Shown: positions 1 to 8,258 of the stretch, piece by piece
Position numbering within the stretch: position 1 is the stretch's first letter
How the letters are laid out: each line of letters begins with the position of its first letter
NCBI RefSeq assembly: GCF_001412595.2
Contig: NZ_CP012640.2
Span: 2,666,001 to 2,730,000, forward strand
Length of the DNA: 64,000 nucleotides
Direction of reading: 5' to 3'
DNA from: Massilia sp. WG5
GTDB lineage: Bacteria; Pseudomonadota; Gammaproteobacteria; Burkholderiales; Burkholderiaceae_D
Program-made: the position numbers and the translations under genes
Notes under the pieces: model-generated
Seen by the model: the letters and a program-made list of their open reading frames with translations, nothing else
Told to the model about the DNA's origin: nothing
Databases searched by the model: none

Positions 1-1753
1 TCTCGGTGCACAGGTTCGACGAGTGCACCACGCCCACGTGCTGCTGCGGCGAACGGATGTTGCACGGATCCTTGAAGGTGATCCACGGGTGGCCGGTCTC
101 GAACAGCATCGACAGCATCTTGCGCCACAGGTCGAGCGCTTCGACTTTCTTGTACACGGACATTTCGCCGCGCGCGGCGCGCTCTTCATAGCCCAGGTAG
201 GCTTCCTCGAAGGCACGGCCGACCTTGTCGTGCAGGTCCGGCACTTCGGACGGCGAGAACAGGCTCCAGGAGCCCTTCTCCATCACGCGCTTCATGAACA
301 GGTCCGGAATCCAGTTCGCGGTGTTCATGTCGTGGGTGCGGCGGCGGTCGTCGCCGGTGTTCTTGCGCAGGTCGAGGAATTCCTCGATGTCCAGGTGCCA
401 GGTTTCCAGGTAGCCGCAGACCGCGCCCTTGCGCTTGCCGCCCTGGTTGACCGCCACGGCGGTGTCGTTCGCCACTTTCAGGAACGGAACCACGCCCTGC
501 GACTTGCCGTTGGTGCCCTTGATGCGCGAACCCATCGCGCGGACCGGGGTCCAGTCGTTGCCCAGGCCGCCGGCGAACTTCGACAGCAGCGCGTTTTCCT
601 TGATCGCGTCGTAGATGGCTTCCAGGTCGTCGCCGACGGTGGTCAGGTAGCACGAGGACAGCTGCGAGCGGCGGGTGCCCGAGTTGAACAGGGTCGGGGT
701 CGAGCTCATGAAGTCGAAGCTCGACAGCAGGTTATAGAACTCGATCGCGCGCGCTTCACGGTTTTCTTCGCGCAGGGACAGGCCCATCGCGACGCGCATG
801 TAGAAGGCCTGCGGCATCTCGATGCGGGTTTCGCGGATGTGCAGGAAGTAGCGGTCGTACAGGGTCTGCAGGCCGATGTAGCCGAACTGCAGGTCGCGGT
901 CGGCGACGATGGCCTTGGCCAGCTTCTGCAGGTCGAACTTGCCCAGCTCTTCATCCAGCAGCTCGGCGTCGATGCCCTTGGCGATGTACTGCGGGAAGTA
1001 GGTGACGTACTCGGCGGCGGCGCCGGCTTGCGCGACTTCCTTGCCGAAGACTTCCTTGCGGATGGTGTGCAGCAGGATGCGTGCGGTGACCTGGCTGTAG
1101 GCCGGATCCTTTTCCATCAGCGCGCGGGCGGCCAGGATGGCCGACTTGTGCAGCTCCTCGACCGGCACGCCGTCGTACAGGTTCTTCACGGTTTCGGCCA
1201 GGATGGCGTCGGCGTCGACGTGCTTTTCCAGGCCCACGCAGGCGGCGCCGATCAGGGCCGACACTTCGTTCATGTCCAGCGGGCGGCGCACGCCGCCGTC
1301 GACCACGGTGAACTGCGGCGCGGCGACTGCCGTGGCGCCCGACGCTTCCTTGGCGGCGCGGCGCTCGTCCATGCGCTTGGCGCGGTACAGCACGTATTCG
1401 CGCGCGACGTCATGCTCGCCCGAGCGCATCAGGGACAACTCCACCTGGTCCTGCACATCCTCGATGTGGAAGGTGCCGCCGTTCGGCTGGCGGCGCACCA
1501 GGGCCGCGACCACGTTGTTCGTCAGCTGCTCGACCAGGTCGCGGATGCGCGCCGACTCGCGGCCCTGCTCGCCGTTCACGGCGAGGAAAGCCTTGGTCAT
1601 CGCAACGGCGATCTTGGAGGGAGCGAACGGCACCACGGCGCCGTTGCGGCGGATGATGCGGTAATCATGGTTGGCGACCAGATCGGCCGCGCTGGTGCCG
1701 GCGGCCGCCGTTCCTGGTTGCGGATTGATGGAGATGTCCGAAGATGTTTGCAT
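1..1753 (-). CDS. nrdA: Ribonucleoside-diphosphate reductase, alpha subunit (partial)
   Basis: Large catalytic subunit of class I ribonucleotide reductase, which reduces ribonucleoside diphosphates to deoxyribonucleotides in the cytoplasm. The N-terminus carries an ATP-cone allosteric domain (about residues 30-120, YRIIRRNGAVVPFAPSKI). The first redox cysteine lies in QLSSCYLTT, and the catalytic-loop cysteine in SSNLCTE sits at the very edge of the window, so the C-terminal part is missing. The start at 1753 is chosen for the GGGAGG ribosome site just upstream. The 413 bp upstream hold a candidate NrdR box. The beta subunit gene would be expected beyond the window start. Confident family call; class Ia versus Ib is inferred from the ATP-cone. 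Confidence 0.95.
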   Translation of the reverse strand, partial: MQTSSDISINPQPGTAAAGTSAADLVANHDYRIIRRNGAVVPFAPSKIAVAMTKAFLAVNGEQGRESARIRDLVEQLTNNVVAALVRRQPNGGTFHIEDVQDQVELSLMRSGEHDVAREYVLYRAKRMDERRAAKEASGATAVAAPQFTVVDGGVRRPLDMNEVSALIGAACVGLEKHVDADAILAETVKNLYDGVPVEELHKSAILAARALMEKDPAYSQVTARILLHTIRKEVFGKEVAQAGAAAEYVTYFPQYIAKGIDAELLDEELGKFDLQKLAKAIVADRDLQFGYIGLQTLYDRYFLHIRETRIEMPQAFYMRVAMGLSLREENREARAIEFYNLLSSFDFMSSTPTLFNSGTRRSQLSSCYLTTVGDDLEAIYDAIKENALLSKFAGGLGNDWTPVRAMGSRIKGTNGKSQGVVPFLKVANDTAVAVNQGGKRKGAVCGYLETWHLDIEEFLDLRKNTGDDRRRTHDMNTANWIPDLFMKRVMEKGSWSLFSPSEVPDLHDKVGRAFEEAYLGYEERAARGEMSVYKKVEALDLWRKMLSMLFETGHPWITFKDPCNIRSPQQHVGVVHSSNLCTE

Positions 1754-2166
1754 TGAGCCTCCCAGGATGGCTTGCGCCACCGACTAAAAACGATGAATGC
1801 CAACTGTACAAAGTTGGCAGCCTATTAACTTTTTGAAGAATAATAAAGAGGAGAAGCCTGTCCTGAAAAAGCCTGCAACCGGCCCTCCTCTGTTTGGCTG
1901 ACTCTGTCACTGACCACTAGATCTAGTGTTTGAGCGCCGTATGAACCTAAGTATAGTCGATATTCGGCAATATCAAAGAGTCTGCCCAACGGATTTTTTT
2001 GTAGCGCCAAGCTTGACTTTTTCCAAGGCGAATCATTATGGGGCTCGGAATGAAAGTAAGCACTAACATAGCGTTTTAAGGGCGCAACCATGGTGCGGCC
2101 TGCTGCTCAAGCGCTCAGCAAAACTCCATGCTGCGATGGCGAAAAGGCAACAGCTACTGAGCCATA
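1754..2166 (-). promoter_or_regulatory. nrdA upstream region with candidate NrdR box
   Basis: A 413-bp gene-free stretch upstream of nrdA. Positions 1914-1929 read CCACTAGATCTAGTGT, a near-perfect palindrome that follows the NrdR-box pattern (acaCtAtATaTaGtgt) except at two symmetric positions. A weaker look-alike, AACCTAAGTATAGTCG, lies at 1944-1959; the 14-nt gap is close to, but shorter than, the usual 15-16 nt between paired boxes. The region is A/T-richer than its surroundings, as expected for a promoter. NrdR is the general repressor of ribonucleotide reductase genes. The first box is convincing by eye; the second is tentative. No convincing protein-coding gene was seen here. Confidence 0.6.
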
Positions 2167-3648
2167 TCAAGGCTCCGGCGCATGGATGTCCAGCTTCTGC
2201 ATCTGGTAGCGCAACTGGCGCACGCTGATGCCGAGCAGGCTGGCGGCCTGGGTGCGGTTGAACTGGGTCTGCTGCAGGGCGCGCTGGATGATGTCGCGCT
2301 CGACCTGGCTCAGGTAGTCCGGCAGGTTGCTGGGCAGCTCGCCGGCGCCCAGCGCGGGCATGCCCGGCGCCGCCTCGGCCGGCACGGCGGACGGTGGCGC
2401 GACGGAGGCGGCAGCCGGCGCGACAGGCGCGGACGCCGGCATCGCCAGCCCGGCCGGTGCCGGTTCGCGCGGCGCGGCGCCGGCGTCGGCCAGGCGCGCG
2501 CCCTTCAGCAGCAGATCGCCGGCCTCGATCACGCCATCGTTGGCAAAGGCGAGCGCGCGTTCCAGCACGTTTTCCAGTTCGCGCACGTTGCCGGGAAAGG
2601 CATAGCCGCGCAGCGCCTCCTGCACCCCGGCGCCAAGGCGCGCATTGCCCGGGCCCGCCAGGCGCGTCAGGATGGCCTCGGTCAGCAGCGGCAGGTCGTC
2701 GAGGCGCTCGCGCAGCGGCGGCAGGGTCAGCTCGATCACGTTCAGGCGGTAGAACAGGTCCTGGCGGAACTGGCCGGTCTCGACCAGCTTCGCCAGGTCC
2801 TTGTGCGTGGCGCTGATGATGCGCACGTCCACCGCCTCCTCGGCGGTGGCGCCGATCTTGCGCACGCGCCGCTCCTGGATCGCGCGCAGCAGTTTCACCT
2901 GCATCGCCAGCGGCAGGTCGGCCACCTCGTCCAGCATCAGGGTGCCGCCGTTGGCCGCCTGGAAGAAGCCGTCGCGCTCGTCGGTCGCGCCGGTGAAGGC
3001 GCCTTTCCGGTAGCCGAAGAACTCGGCCTCCATCAGCGCTTCGGGAATCGCGCCGCAGTTGACCGCGACGAAAGGCTTGCCGGCGCGCGCGCTCTGCGCA
3101 TGGATCTCGCGCGCCGCCAGTTCCTTGCCGCTGCCGGATTCGCCGTTGATGGCGATCGGCGCCTGCGAGCGCGCCAGGCGCCCGATCTGGGCGCGCAGCG
3201 CCTGCATCGCCTGCGAACGGCCGAGCAGGCGTGAGTCGCCGCCCTCGCCCGCCCCTTGGGCCGCCTGGGCCGCCGGCGTCTCGGACAGGCGCAGCGCCGA
3301 GCGCACCATCGTACGCAGGTCGTCCAGCACCACCGGCTTGGAGACGTAGTCGAAGGCGCCCGCCTTCAGCGCGATCACCGCATTCTCGGCGCTGCCATAG
3401 GCGGTGATGACGGCGATCGGCGTGCCGCGCCCCTGGCCGGCGACCTCGCGCACCAGTTCCAGGCCGGTGCCGTCGGGCAGGCGCATGTCGGTCAGCACCA
3501 GCGCATAGCCGTGCTGGCCGAGCAGCGCGCGCGCTTCGCGCACGGTGGAGGCGCTGTCGACGTCCAGGCCCATCTTGACCAGGGTGATCTCGAGCAGCTC
3601 GCGCAGGTCAGCTTCGTCGTCGACTACCAGGATGCGGGGTGAGCCCAT
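2167..3648 (-). CDS. pilR: Sigma-54-dependent response regulator PilR
   Basis: NtrC-class activator of type IV pilin transcription. Receiver domain at residues 5-115 with phospho-acceptor D54 (VLTDMRLPDG) and the conserved Lys in YVSKP. AAA+ domain with Walker A GESGSGKE (169-176), sigma-54 contact motif GAFTGA (216-221) and Walker B LMLDE. A long Ala/Pro linker (about 385-435) leads to a Fis-type helix-turn-helix (NRTQAASLLGISVRQLRYQM). The EFFGYRKGAFTGA stretch and the DEVADLPLAMQVKLLRAIQE region are typical of PilR rather than NtrC. It follows pilS by 36 bp on the same strand, the usual pilSR order. 493 residues, slightly long because of the linker. Confidence 0.92.
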   Translation of the reverse strand: MGSPRILVVDDEADLRELLEITLVKMGLDVDSASTVREARALLGQHGYALVLTDMRLPDGTGLELVREVAGQGRGTPIAVITAYGSAENAVIALKAGAFDYVSKPVVLDDLRTMVRSALRLSETPAAQAAQGAGEGGDSRLLGRSQAMQALRAQIGRLARSQAPIAINGESGSGKELAAREIHAQSARAGKPFVAVNCGAIPEALMEAEFFGYRKGAFTGATDERDGFFQAANGGTLMLDEVADLPLAMQVKLLRAIQERRVRKIGATAEEAVDVRIISATHKDLAKLVETGQFRQDLFYRLNVIELTLPPLRERLDDLPLLTEAILTRLAGPGNARLGAGVQEALRGYAFPGNVRELENVLERALAFANDGVIEAGDLLLKGARLADAGAAPREPAPAGLAMPASAPVAPAAASVAPPSAVPAEAAPGMPALGAGELPSNLPDYLSQVERDIIQRALQQTQFNRTQAASLLGISVRQLRYQMQKLDIHAPEP

Positions 3649-3684
3649 AGCGCTGTGTTTTCCTTACTCTTATATATAGTGTGT

Positions 3685-5343
3685 TCAGGCCGCGAAGGTG
3701 ATCACGAAGCGCCCCGGCGCGTCGAAGCCGCCGGGGCCGTCGACCCGGTATTCGTAGTCGAGCATGGCGCCGTTGTTCAGGCACAGCTCGCGCGCCAGGT
3801 AGAGCCCCAGGCCGGTGCCCTTGCTCGAGGTGGTATAGAAGGGCTCGAACAGGTGGGCCCGCACCTCGGGCGTGATGCCGGGGCCGTCGTCCTGCACGTG
3901 CAGCTCGACGCGGCCGGTGGCGTCCAGCACCGGGAAGATGCGGATGCTGGCCGGCTTGCGGCTCGCATAGCGTATGGCATTGCCGAGCAGGTTGACCAGC
4001 ACTTCGCGCAGGTGCAGGCCGTCGAAGCGCACCGTGCGGTGGCCGCTGTCGCCGATGTACACCATATTATCGGGCAGGCCATGGGTTTCCGTGAATTCGG
4101 CCTTCAGCTCGGCGAGGAAGGCGCCGAGCGGCACCGGCTCGCCGCCCGGCTGCACCTTGCGCGACAGTTTCAGGATGTCCTCGACCATGCGGTTCACGCG
4201 CGCCACGTTGTCGCCGACGATGCGCAGCAGGCGCGTCTCGGCCGGGCCGGTCAGGTCCTCGGCCAGCAGCGAGGTCGCGTGGCCGATCGCCGACAGCGGA
4301 TTCCTCACCTCGTGCGCGATGCTGGCGGTCAGCCGGCCCATCGAGGCCAGCTTCAGTTGCTGCGCCTGGTTCTCGATGGCGCTCACGTCCTGCATGAAGA
4401 TCACGCTGCGCTCGGCCTCGCCGTCCGGGGTGTCGACCCGTGCGAAGCGCAGCTTCAGGTGCAGCGGCTGGTCGAGGCGGCCACGCACCGGTCCCGCCTG
4501 CTCCTGCCAGCGCTTGACGGTGACGTAGGCCTCGGCCCGGACCCCGCCCAGCCAGTCCGCGAAACCCTGCGCCACCGGTTCCAGCGCGGGGACATCGGCC
4601 AGGCGGAAGCCGGCGCCGGACTCGATGCTGTCGTCTTCCAGCCCCAGCATGCGGCGCGCCGCCGGGTTGCCGGCAAAGACGACGCCGTCGTGCCCCGCCA
4701 CCAGGATGCCGTCGCCGGCGTCGTCGACCACGATGCGGTACACCGCCTGCTGGATCTTGAGGTCGGCGCCGCGCCTGGCCGCCAGCTCTTCCTGGCCGAT
4801 CAGCCGCGCTGCCAGCCGGCTCACCAGCAGCACCACGGCGAAGAAGGCCGCGCCCATCAGCCCGGCCTGGAACAGCGGCGGGTCCTGGTCGCGCATGAAG
4901 ATCTGCCAGGTGCTCTCGGCCAGCAGGAACAGGGTCGCGAGCGAGGCCGAGAACAGCGCCAGGAGCAGCGGCGCGAGGATCGCCGCCCCGGCCAGCGGGA
5001 ACAGGTAGAGCAGTCCAAGCCCGCTGCGCGCGCCGCCGGCGGCCAGGTAGAGCAGCGAGATGACGGCGATGTCGACCAGGATCTGGCAGGAGAGCTGCCA
5101 CATGAAGCGGTGCTTCCAGCCCTGGGTGACGGTGGCGAACAGCAGGGACGCCAGCACATAGGCGATGCAGGTCTCGGCGTAGGCCGTGCCGCTCAGCTGG
5201 TTGCCGATGTGGCTGTGGCGCGTGTCGACCGCGAGGTAGACCAGCAGCACCAGCGCGATCACGATGCGCGTCACGTTGAGCGTCTGCAGCGAGCGCCAGA
5301 AGGTCTCCCGCGACGCGGCGGACAAGGTCTGCCAGGGCGACAT
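3685..5343 (-). CDS. pilS: Sensor histidine kinase PilS
   Basis: Membrane-bound histidine kinase that controls PilR. The N-terminal 200 residues contain five to six hydrophobic helices, followed by a PAS-like region and the kinase core. The phospho-acceptor is H344 in SIAHEVRNPLSAIG, with the N box (VLVNLLGNAIRYA), G1 (QDDGPGI) and G2 (GTGLGLYLARELC) all present. The start MSPWQTLSAA at 5343 is preferred. The frame stays open for about 340 bases upstream, but that extension would overlap the next gene and precede the first membrane helix. It lies 5 bp after the PP0621-family gene and 36 bp before pilR. 552 residues. Confidence 0.9.
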   Translation of the reverse strand: MSPWQTLSAASRETFWRSLQTLNVTRIVIALVLLVYLAVDTRHSHIGNQLSGTAYAETCIAYVLASLLFATVTQGWKHRFMWQLSCQILVDIAVISLLYLAAGGARSGLGLLYLFPLAGAAILAPLLLALFSASLATLFLLAESTWQIFMRDQDPPLFQAGLMGAAFFAVVLLVSRLAARLIGQEELAARRGADLKIQQAVYRIVVDDAGDGILVAGHDGVVFAGNPAARRMLGLEDDSIESGAGFRLADVPALEPVAQGFADWLGGVRAEAYVTVKRWQEQAGPVRGRLDQPLHLKLRFARVDTPDGEAERSVIFMQDVSAIENQAQQLKLASMGRLTASIAHEVRNPLSAIGHATSLLAEDLTGPAETRLLRIVGDNVARVNRMVEDILKLSRKVQPGGEPVPLGAFLAELKAEFTETHGLPDNMVYIGDSGHRTVRFDGLHLREVLVNLLGNAIRYASRKPASIRIFPVLDATGRVELHVQDDGPGITPEVRAHLFEPFYTTSSKGTGLGLYLARELCLNNGAMLDYEYRVDGPGGFDAPGRFVITFAA

Positions 5344-5348
5344 GCGCC

Positions 5349-5636
5349 TCAATTCGGGCGCGAAGCGGCTGACTGGTGCGCGTGCGCCTGGCTGCAGTAG
5401 TCGCGTCCGCCCTCGTGCACCGCTTCGGAAGCCGGGAAATAGATGCCGCAGTGGGCGCAGCTGGTCATGCGCTCGGATTCCTCGATGCGGGCCGAGGCGC
5501 GTGCGGGGCCGGCGCCGGGCATCCCTTCCCCGCCCTGCGGCTGGTAGCTGCGCGCGCTGACCGCCGCCCGTAGTTTGCTGCGTACCGCCATCACCACCAG
5601 GATGATGAGCGCAATCCAGAAGAGCAGTCGCGTCAT
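5349..5636 (-). CDS. PP0621 family small membrane protein
   Basis: A 95-residue protein with one N-terminal transmembrane helix (LLFWIALIILVVMAV) and a C-terminal cysteine motif, CAHCGIYFPASEAV followed by YCSQAH, likely to bind a metal. This matches the PP0621 family of unknown function, commonly found beside pilS in beta- and gammaproteobacteria. Its start overlaps the stop of the YpjD-like gene (ATGA), and pilS begins 5 bp after its end, so the three are probably co-transcribed. The linker between helix and zinc-like motif is Gly/Ala/Arg-rich. No function is assigned. Confidence 0.85.
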   Translation of the reverse strand: MTRLLFWIALIILVVMAVRSKLRAAVSARSYQPQGGEGMPGAGPARASARIEESERMTSCAHCGIYFPASEAVHEGGRDYCSQAHAHQSAASRPN

Positions 5637-6436
5637 GTGAACCCCCGGTGCAAAACGACTTCAAAGACAAAACGGCTGCCGACATATGCCAGCGCCAAGG
5701 TAGCGAATCCCGCCAGCGTGAAGCGCAGCGCGGTCTTGCCGCGCCAGCCGCGCCAGCGGCGTCCGGCCAGCAGCGCGGCGAACAGCAGCCACGACAGCAG
5801 CGCGAAGAAATTCTTGTGGTCCCAGCGCAGCGCGCGCCCGAACAGCTGTTCCGAGAACACGATGCCCGACAGGACGGTCAGGCTGAGCAGTACGAAGCCG
5901 ATGCCGATCATCCGGAACAGCAGCTTTTCCATGGTCAGCAAAGCCGGCAGCTGGTCGATGGCGGCGCCGAGCCAGCCCTTCTTCGCGCTGCGCGTATGCA
6001 GGCGGGTCTCCTGCAGCGCCATCAGCACCGCATGAAAGGCGGCGATGGTCAGCGTGCTGTAGGCCATGATGGCAACCGCGACATGCCAGCCGAAGGCCGG
6101 GGTCTGCTCCCCCACCGGCATCAGGCTGCCGGGGAACAGCGGCGGCAGCAGCGCCGACACTGCCGCGCATGGCATGATCATGCGGCGCATCCCGTCGAGC
6201 GCGATATTCCGGTTTTCGATCCACCAGGCCGCCACCGAGATCCACAGCGCGGATGACAGCATGAAGGCGAAGCCGACCCGCAGCGTGCCGTTGGACAGCA
6301 TGTCGGGCCAGAGCGCCGCGCCATGCAGGACCCAGGCCAGCAGGGTCACGCCGGAAACGACGCCGCCCCGCTGCGCCGGCAGCAGGACACACACCGCGTA
6401 CAGGATGGCCGCGGCGATGAAAAAGGTGGTTTGCAT
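5633..6436 (-). CDS. ypjD: YpjD/CcsA-like cytochrome c assembly membrane protein
   Basis: Integral membrane protein of 267 residues with about eight hydrophobic helices. It has the pattern of the CcsA/CcmC-like cytochrome assembly family, including the conserved H in AFGWHVAVAIMAYSTLTIAAFHA and the WDHKNFFALLSWLLF segment. In many proteobacteria the corresponding gene (ypjD/corE) lies next to ffh. Here it reads away from ffh, with an ABC transporter and a lipoprotein gene in between. It is the first gene of the ypjD-PP0621-pilS-pilR group. A role in haem handling is inferred from the family only. The E. coli member has been linked to metal resistance. Confidence 0.8.
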   Translation of the reverse strand: MQTTFFIAAAILYAVCVLLPAQRGGVVSGVTLLAWVLHGAALWPDMLSNGTLRVGFAFMLSSALWISVAAWWIENRNIALDGMRRMIMPCAAVSALLPPLFPGSLMPVGEQTPAFGWHVAVAIMAYSTLTIAAFHAVLMALQETRLHTRSAKKGWLGAAIDQLPALLTMEKLLFRMIGIGFVLLSLTVLSGIVFSEQLFGRALRWDHKNFFALLSWLLFAALLAGRRWRGWRGKTALRFTLAGFATLALAYVGSRFVFEVVLHRGFT

Positions 6437-6489
6437 AGGGGCGAGTCTACACTATCCGGATGGGCGGAGAACAGCTTGACAACTTACCA

Positions 6490-6571
6490 CGTCGTCCCCG
6501 CGGAGGCGGGGACCCGGGTTTGTTCGCGGCCCGCCTGCTGAACTTGGATTCCCGCCTTCGCGGGGACGACG
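6490..6571. repeat. Inverted pair of REP-like palindromes
   Basis: Two oppositely oriented copies of a palindromic unit: CGTCGTCCCCGCGGAGGCGG (start 6490) running to about 6520, and its inverse (CCTTCGCGGGGACGACG) ending at 6571. About 23 bases separate them. A third, compact copy is at 57508-57533. The unit resembles the extragenic palindromes that are abundant in Oxalobacteraceae and Xanthomonadaceae genomes. The pair lies between the start of the YpjD-like gene and the end of the ABC ATPase gene. Confidence 0.8.
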
Positions 6572-6578
6572 CGCCAAC

Positions 6579-7373
6579 TTAATCCACCGCAGCAGACTTG
6601 ATTTCTGCTTCGTGATGCCGCTGCTGTTCCTCCATCACCAGTTGCCCCAGCTCGCGCTTGAGCGCGTTGAACTCCGGCGCCGACGGATCGCGCATGCGCG
6701 GCAGCTCGACCAGCATGTCGCGCTTGACCGTGCCCGGCCGGTAGGTCATCACGACGATGCGGTCGGCCAGGTAGATCGCTTCCTCGATGCTGTGGGTGAC
6801 GAAGATCACGGTCTTCTTCAGCTTGGCCCAGATGCGCAGCAGCTCGTCCTGCAGGTTGCGGCGGGTCAGCGCATCCAGCGCGCCGAAGGGCTCGTCCATC
6901 AGCATGATCGGCGAGTCCAGCGCCAGCACGCGCGCGATCGCGACCCGCTGGCGCATGCCGCCGGACAGGTCTTTCGGGAAGCGCTTGCCGAAGTCTTCCA
7001 GCGACAGCAGTTTCAGGAGCTCGGCCACGCGCGCCGCGACCTGCGCCTTCGGCATGCCCTTGATGTCGAGGCCGAAGCCGACGTTCTGCTCGACCGTCAT
7101 CCAGGGAAACAGCGCGTATTCCTGGAACACCATCCCGCGCTCCGGCCCCGGTCCGGCGACCGGTGCGCCGTCGGCGGTGATGCTGCCCCGGGTCGGCGGC
7201 GCGAAGCCGGCGACGGCGTTCAGCAGGGTCGACTTGCCGCAGCCGGACGGGCCGAGCAGGCAGACGAACTGGCCGCGCGGGATCTCCAGGCTGATGTTCT
7301 CGAGCGCGACCATGCGGCGGCCGTCGGTCTCGAACACCTTGCTGACCTGGTCAATGACAATATGCGCGCTCAT
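6579..7373 (-). CDS. ABC transporter ATPase, nitrate/sulfonate/taurine type
   Basis: ATP-binding subunit that powers import through the permease encoded just upstream. Walker A GPSGCGKST, Q-loop VFQEYALFPWMTV, signature LSGGMRQR, Walker B ILMDEPFGALD and H-loop VTHSIEEA are all intact. The sequence belongs to the SsuB/TauB/NrtD group. ATG at 7373 is chosen; an in-frame TTG at 7379 overlaps the permease stop and would add two residues. Order on the minus strand is binding protein, permease, ATPase. The substrate cannot be read from sequence: sulfonate, taurine, nitrate or a thiamine precursor are all possible. Confidence 0.9.
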   Translation of the reverse strand: MSAHIVIDQVSKVFETDGRRMVALENISLEIPRGQFVCLLGPSGCGKSTLLNAVAGFAPPTRGSITADGAPVAGPGPERGMVFQEYALFPWMTVEQNVGFGLDIKGMPKAQVAARVAELLKLLSLEDFGKRFPKDLSGGMRQRVAIARVLALDSPIMLMDEPFGALDALTRRNLQDELLRIWAKLKKTVIFVTHSIEEAIYLADRIVVMTYRPGTVKRDMLVELPRMRDPSAPEFNALKRELGQLVMEEQQRHHEAEIKSAAVD

Positions 7374-7375
7374 GC

Positions 7376-8212
7376 TCAATGCTCCAGGCCGCGGTGCCAG
7401 CGCAGCAGATGGTTGTTCAGCCGGTTCATCGCCCAGTCGATCGCCAGGCCCAGCAGGCCGATGGTGATCATGCCGGCGATGATCTTGTCGGACCAGAAGT
7501 ATTCGCGCGCTTCGGTGATGCGGAAGCCCAGGCCATTGTTCACCGCGATCATCTCGGACACGATCACCACGATGAAGGCGGTGCCGACGCCGATGCGCAT
7601 GCCGGTCAGGATGTATGGCACGGCGGCCGGCAGGATCACGCGCAGGAACATGGTGGCGCCGCCGGCACCCAGGTTGCGCGCCGCGCGCAGGTAGATGGCG
7701 TCGACCTGGCGTACGCCGGCGATGGTGTTCATCAGTACCGGGAAAAAGGCGCCGATCGCGATCAGGAAGATCGCCGGCGGATTACCCAGCCCGAACCACA
7801 GGATGGACAGCGGGATGTAGGCGATCGGCGGGATCGGGCGCAGCAGCTGCACCAGCGGATTCATCCAGGCATACACGACGCGGCTCGCGCCCATCGCCAG
7901 GCCGAGCGGCAGGGCCAGCACGGCGCCGACCGCGAAGCCGACCACCACCCGGTACAGGCTGCCGAGCGAATCGACGATCAGCTCGCCCGAGAACATCCAG
8001 CCCAGCTTGCCGCCGCCGGGGTTGTTCTCGTGCCAGGTCGCATATTCCTGCAGCGGCAGCAGGTAGGCCACCCACTTGCGCCATACCGCCAGCGGCGACG
8101 GCAGGATATTCGCATTCACCCATCCCATGCTCGCCGCCAGCTGCCAGATCGCGATCGCGACGATCGGCACCACCAGGCCGACCGCGATGTCCTGTGCCCT
8201 TCGTTTCACCAT
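7376..8212 (-). CDS. ABC transporter permease, SsuC/TauC family
   Basis: Inner-membrane channel subunit of 278 residues with about six helices. It carries the BPD_transp_1 coupling loop around the segment beginning RAARNLGAGGATMFLRVILP, with the canonical downstream LPAAVPYILTGMRIG. The start at 8212 (MVKRRAQDI) gives an N-terminus with a positive charge cluster before the first helix, as usual. The frame remains open upstream but that stretch has no membrane character and crosses the hairpin at 8234. It overlaps or abuts the ATPase gene, indicating one operon. Family confident, substrate unknown. Confidence 0.9.
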   Translation of the reverse strand: MVKRRAQDIAVGLVVPIVAIAIWQLAASMGWVNANILPSPLAVWRKWVAYLLPLQEYATWHENNPGGGKLGWMFSGELIVDSLGSLYRVVVGFAVGAVLALPLGLAMGASRVVYAWMNPLVQLLRPIPPIAYIPLSILWFGLGNPPAIFLIAIGAFFPVLMNTIAGVRQVDAIYLRAARNLGAGGATMFLRVILPAAVPYILTGMRIGVGTAFIVVIVSEMIAVNNGLGFRITEAREYFWSDKIIAGMITIGLLGLAIDWAMNRLNNHLLRWHRGLEH

Positions 8213-8233
8213 ACTGCTCTCCGATGATGACTT

Positions 8234-8253
8234 GGTGGGCACGGGCGCCCACC
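8234..8253. repeat. Palindromic repeat, GGTGGGC family
   Basis: A short hairpin GGTGGGC-N6-GCCCACC in the 46-bp gap between the binding-protein and permease genes. A related copy (GTGGGC-N7-GCCCAC) with the same GTAGGGTGGGC-like flank occurs at 17482-17507. In the operon mRNA it would form a stem between the first and second cistrons, a position where such stems often protect the upstream message. That role is inference. Confidence 0.6.
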
Positions 8254-8258
8254 CTGCA

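Noticed and set aside
1825..2091. An 88-codon minus-strand open frame upstream of nrdA
   Set aside because: It spans the NrdR-box region, has no ribosome site, no recognisable family and reads like random sequence.
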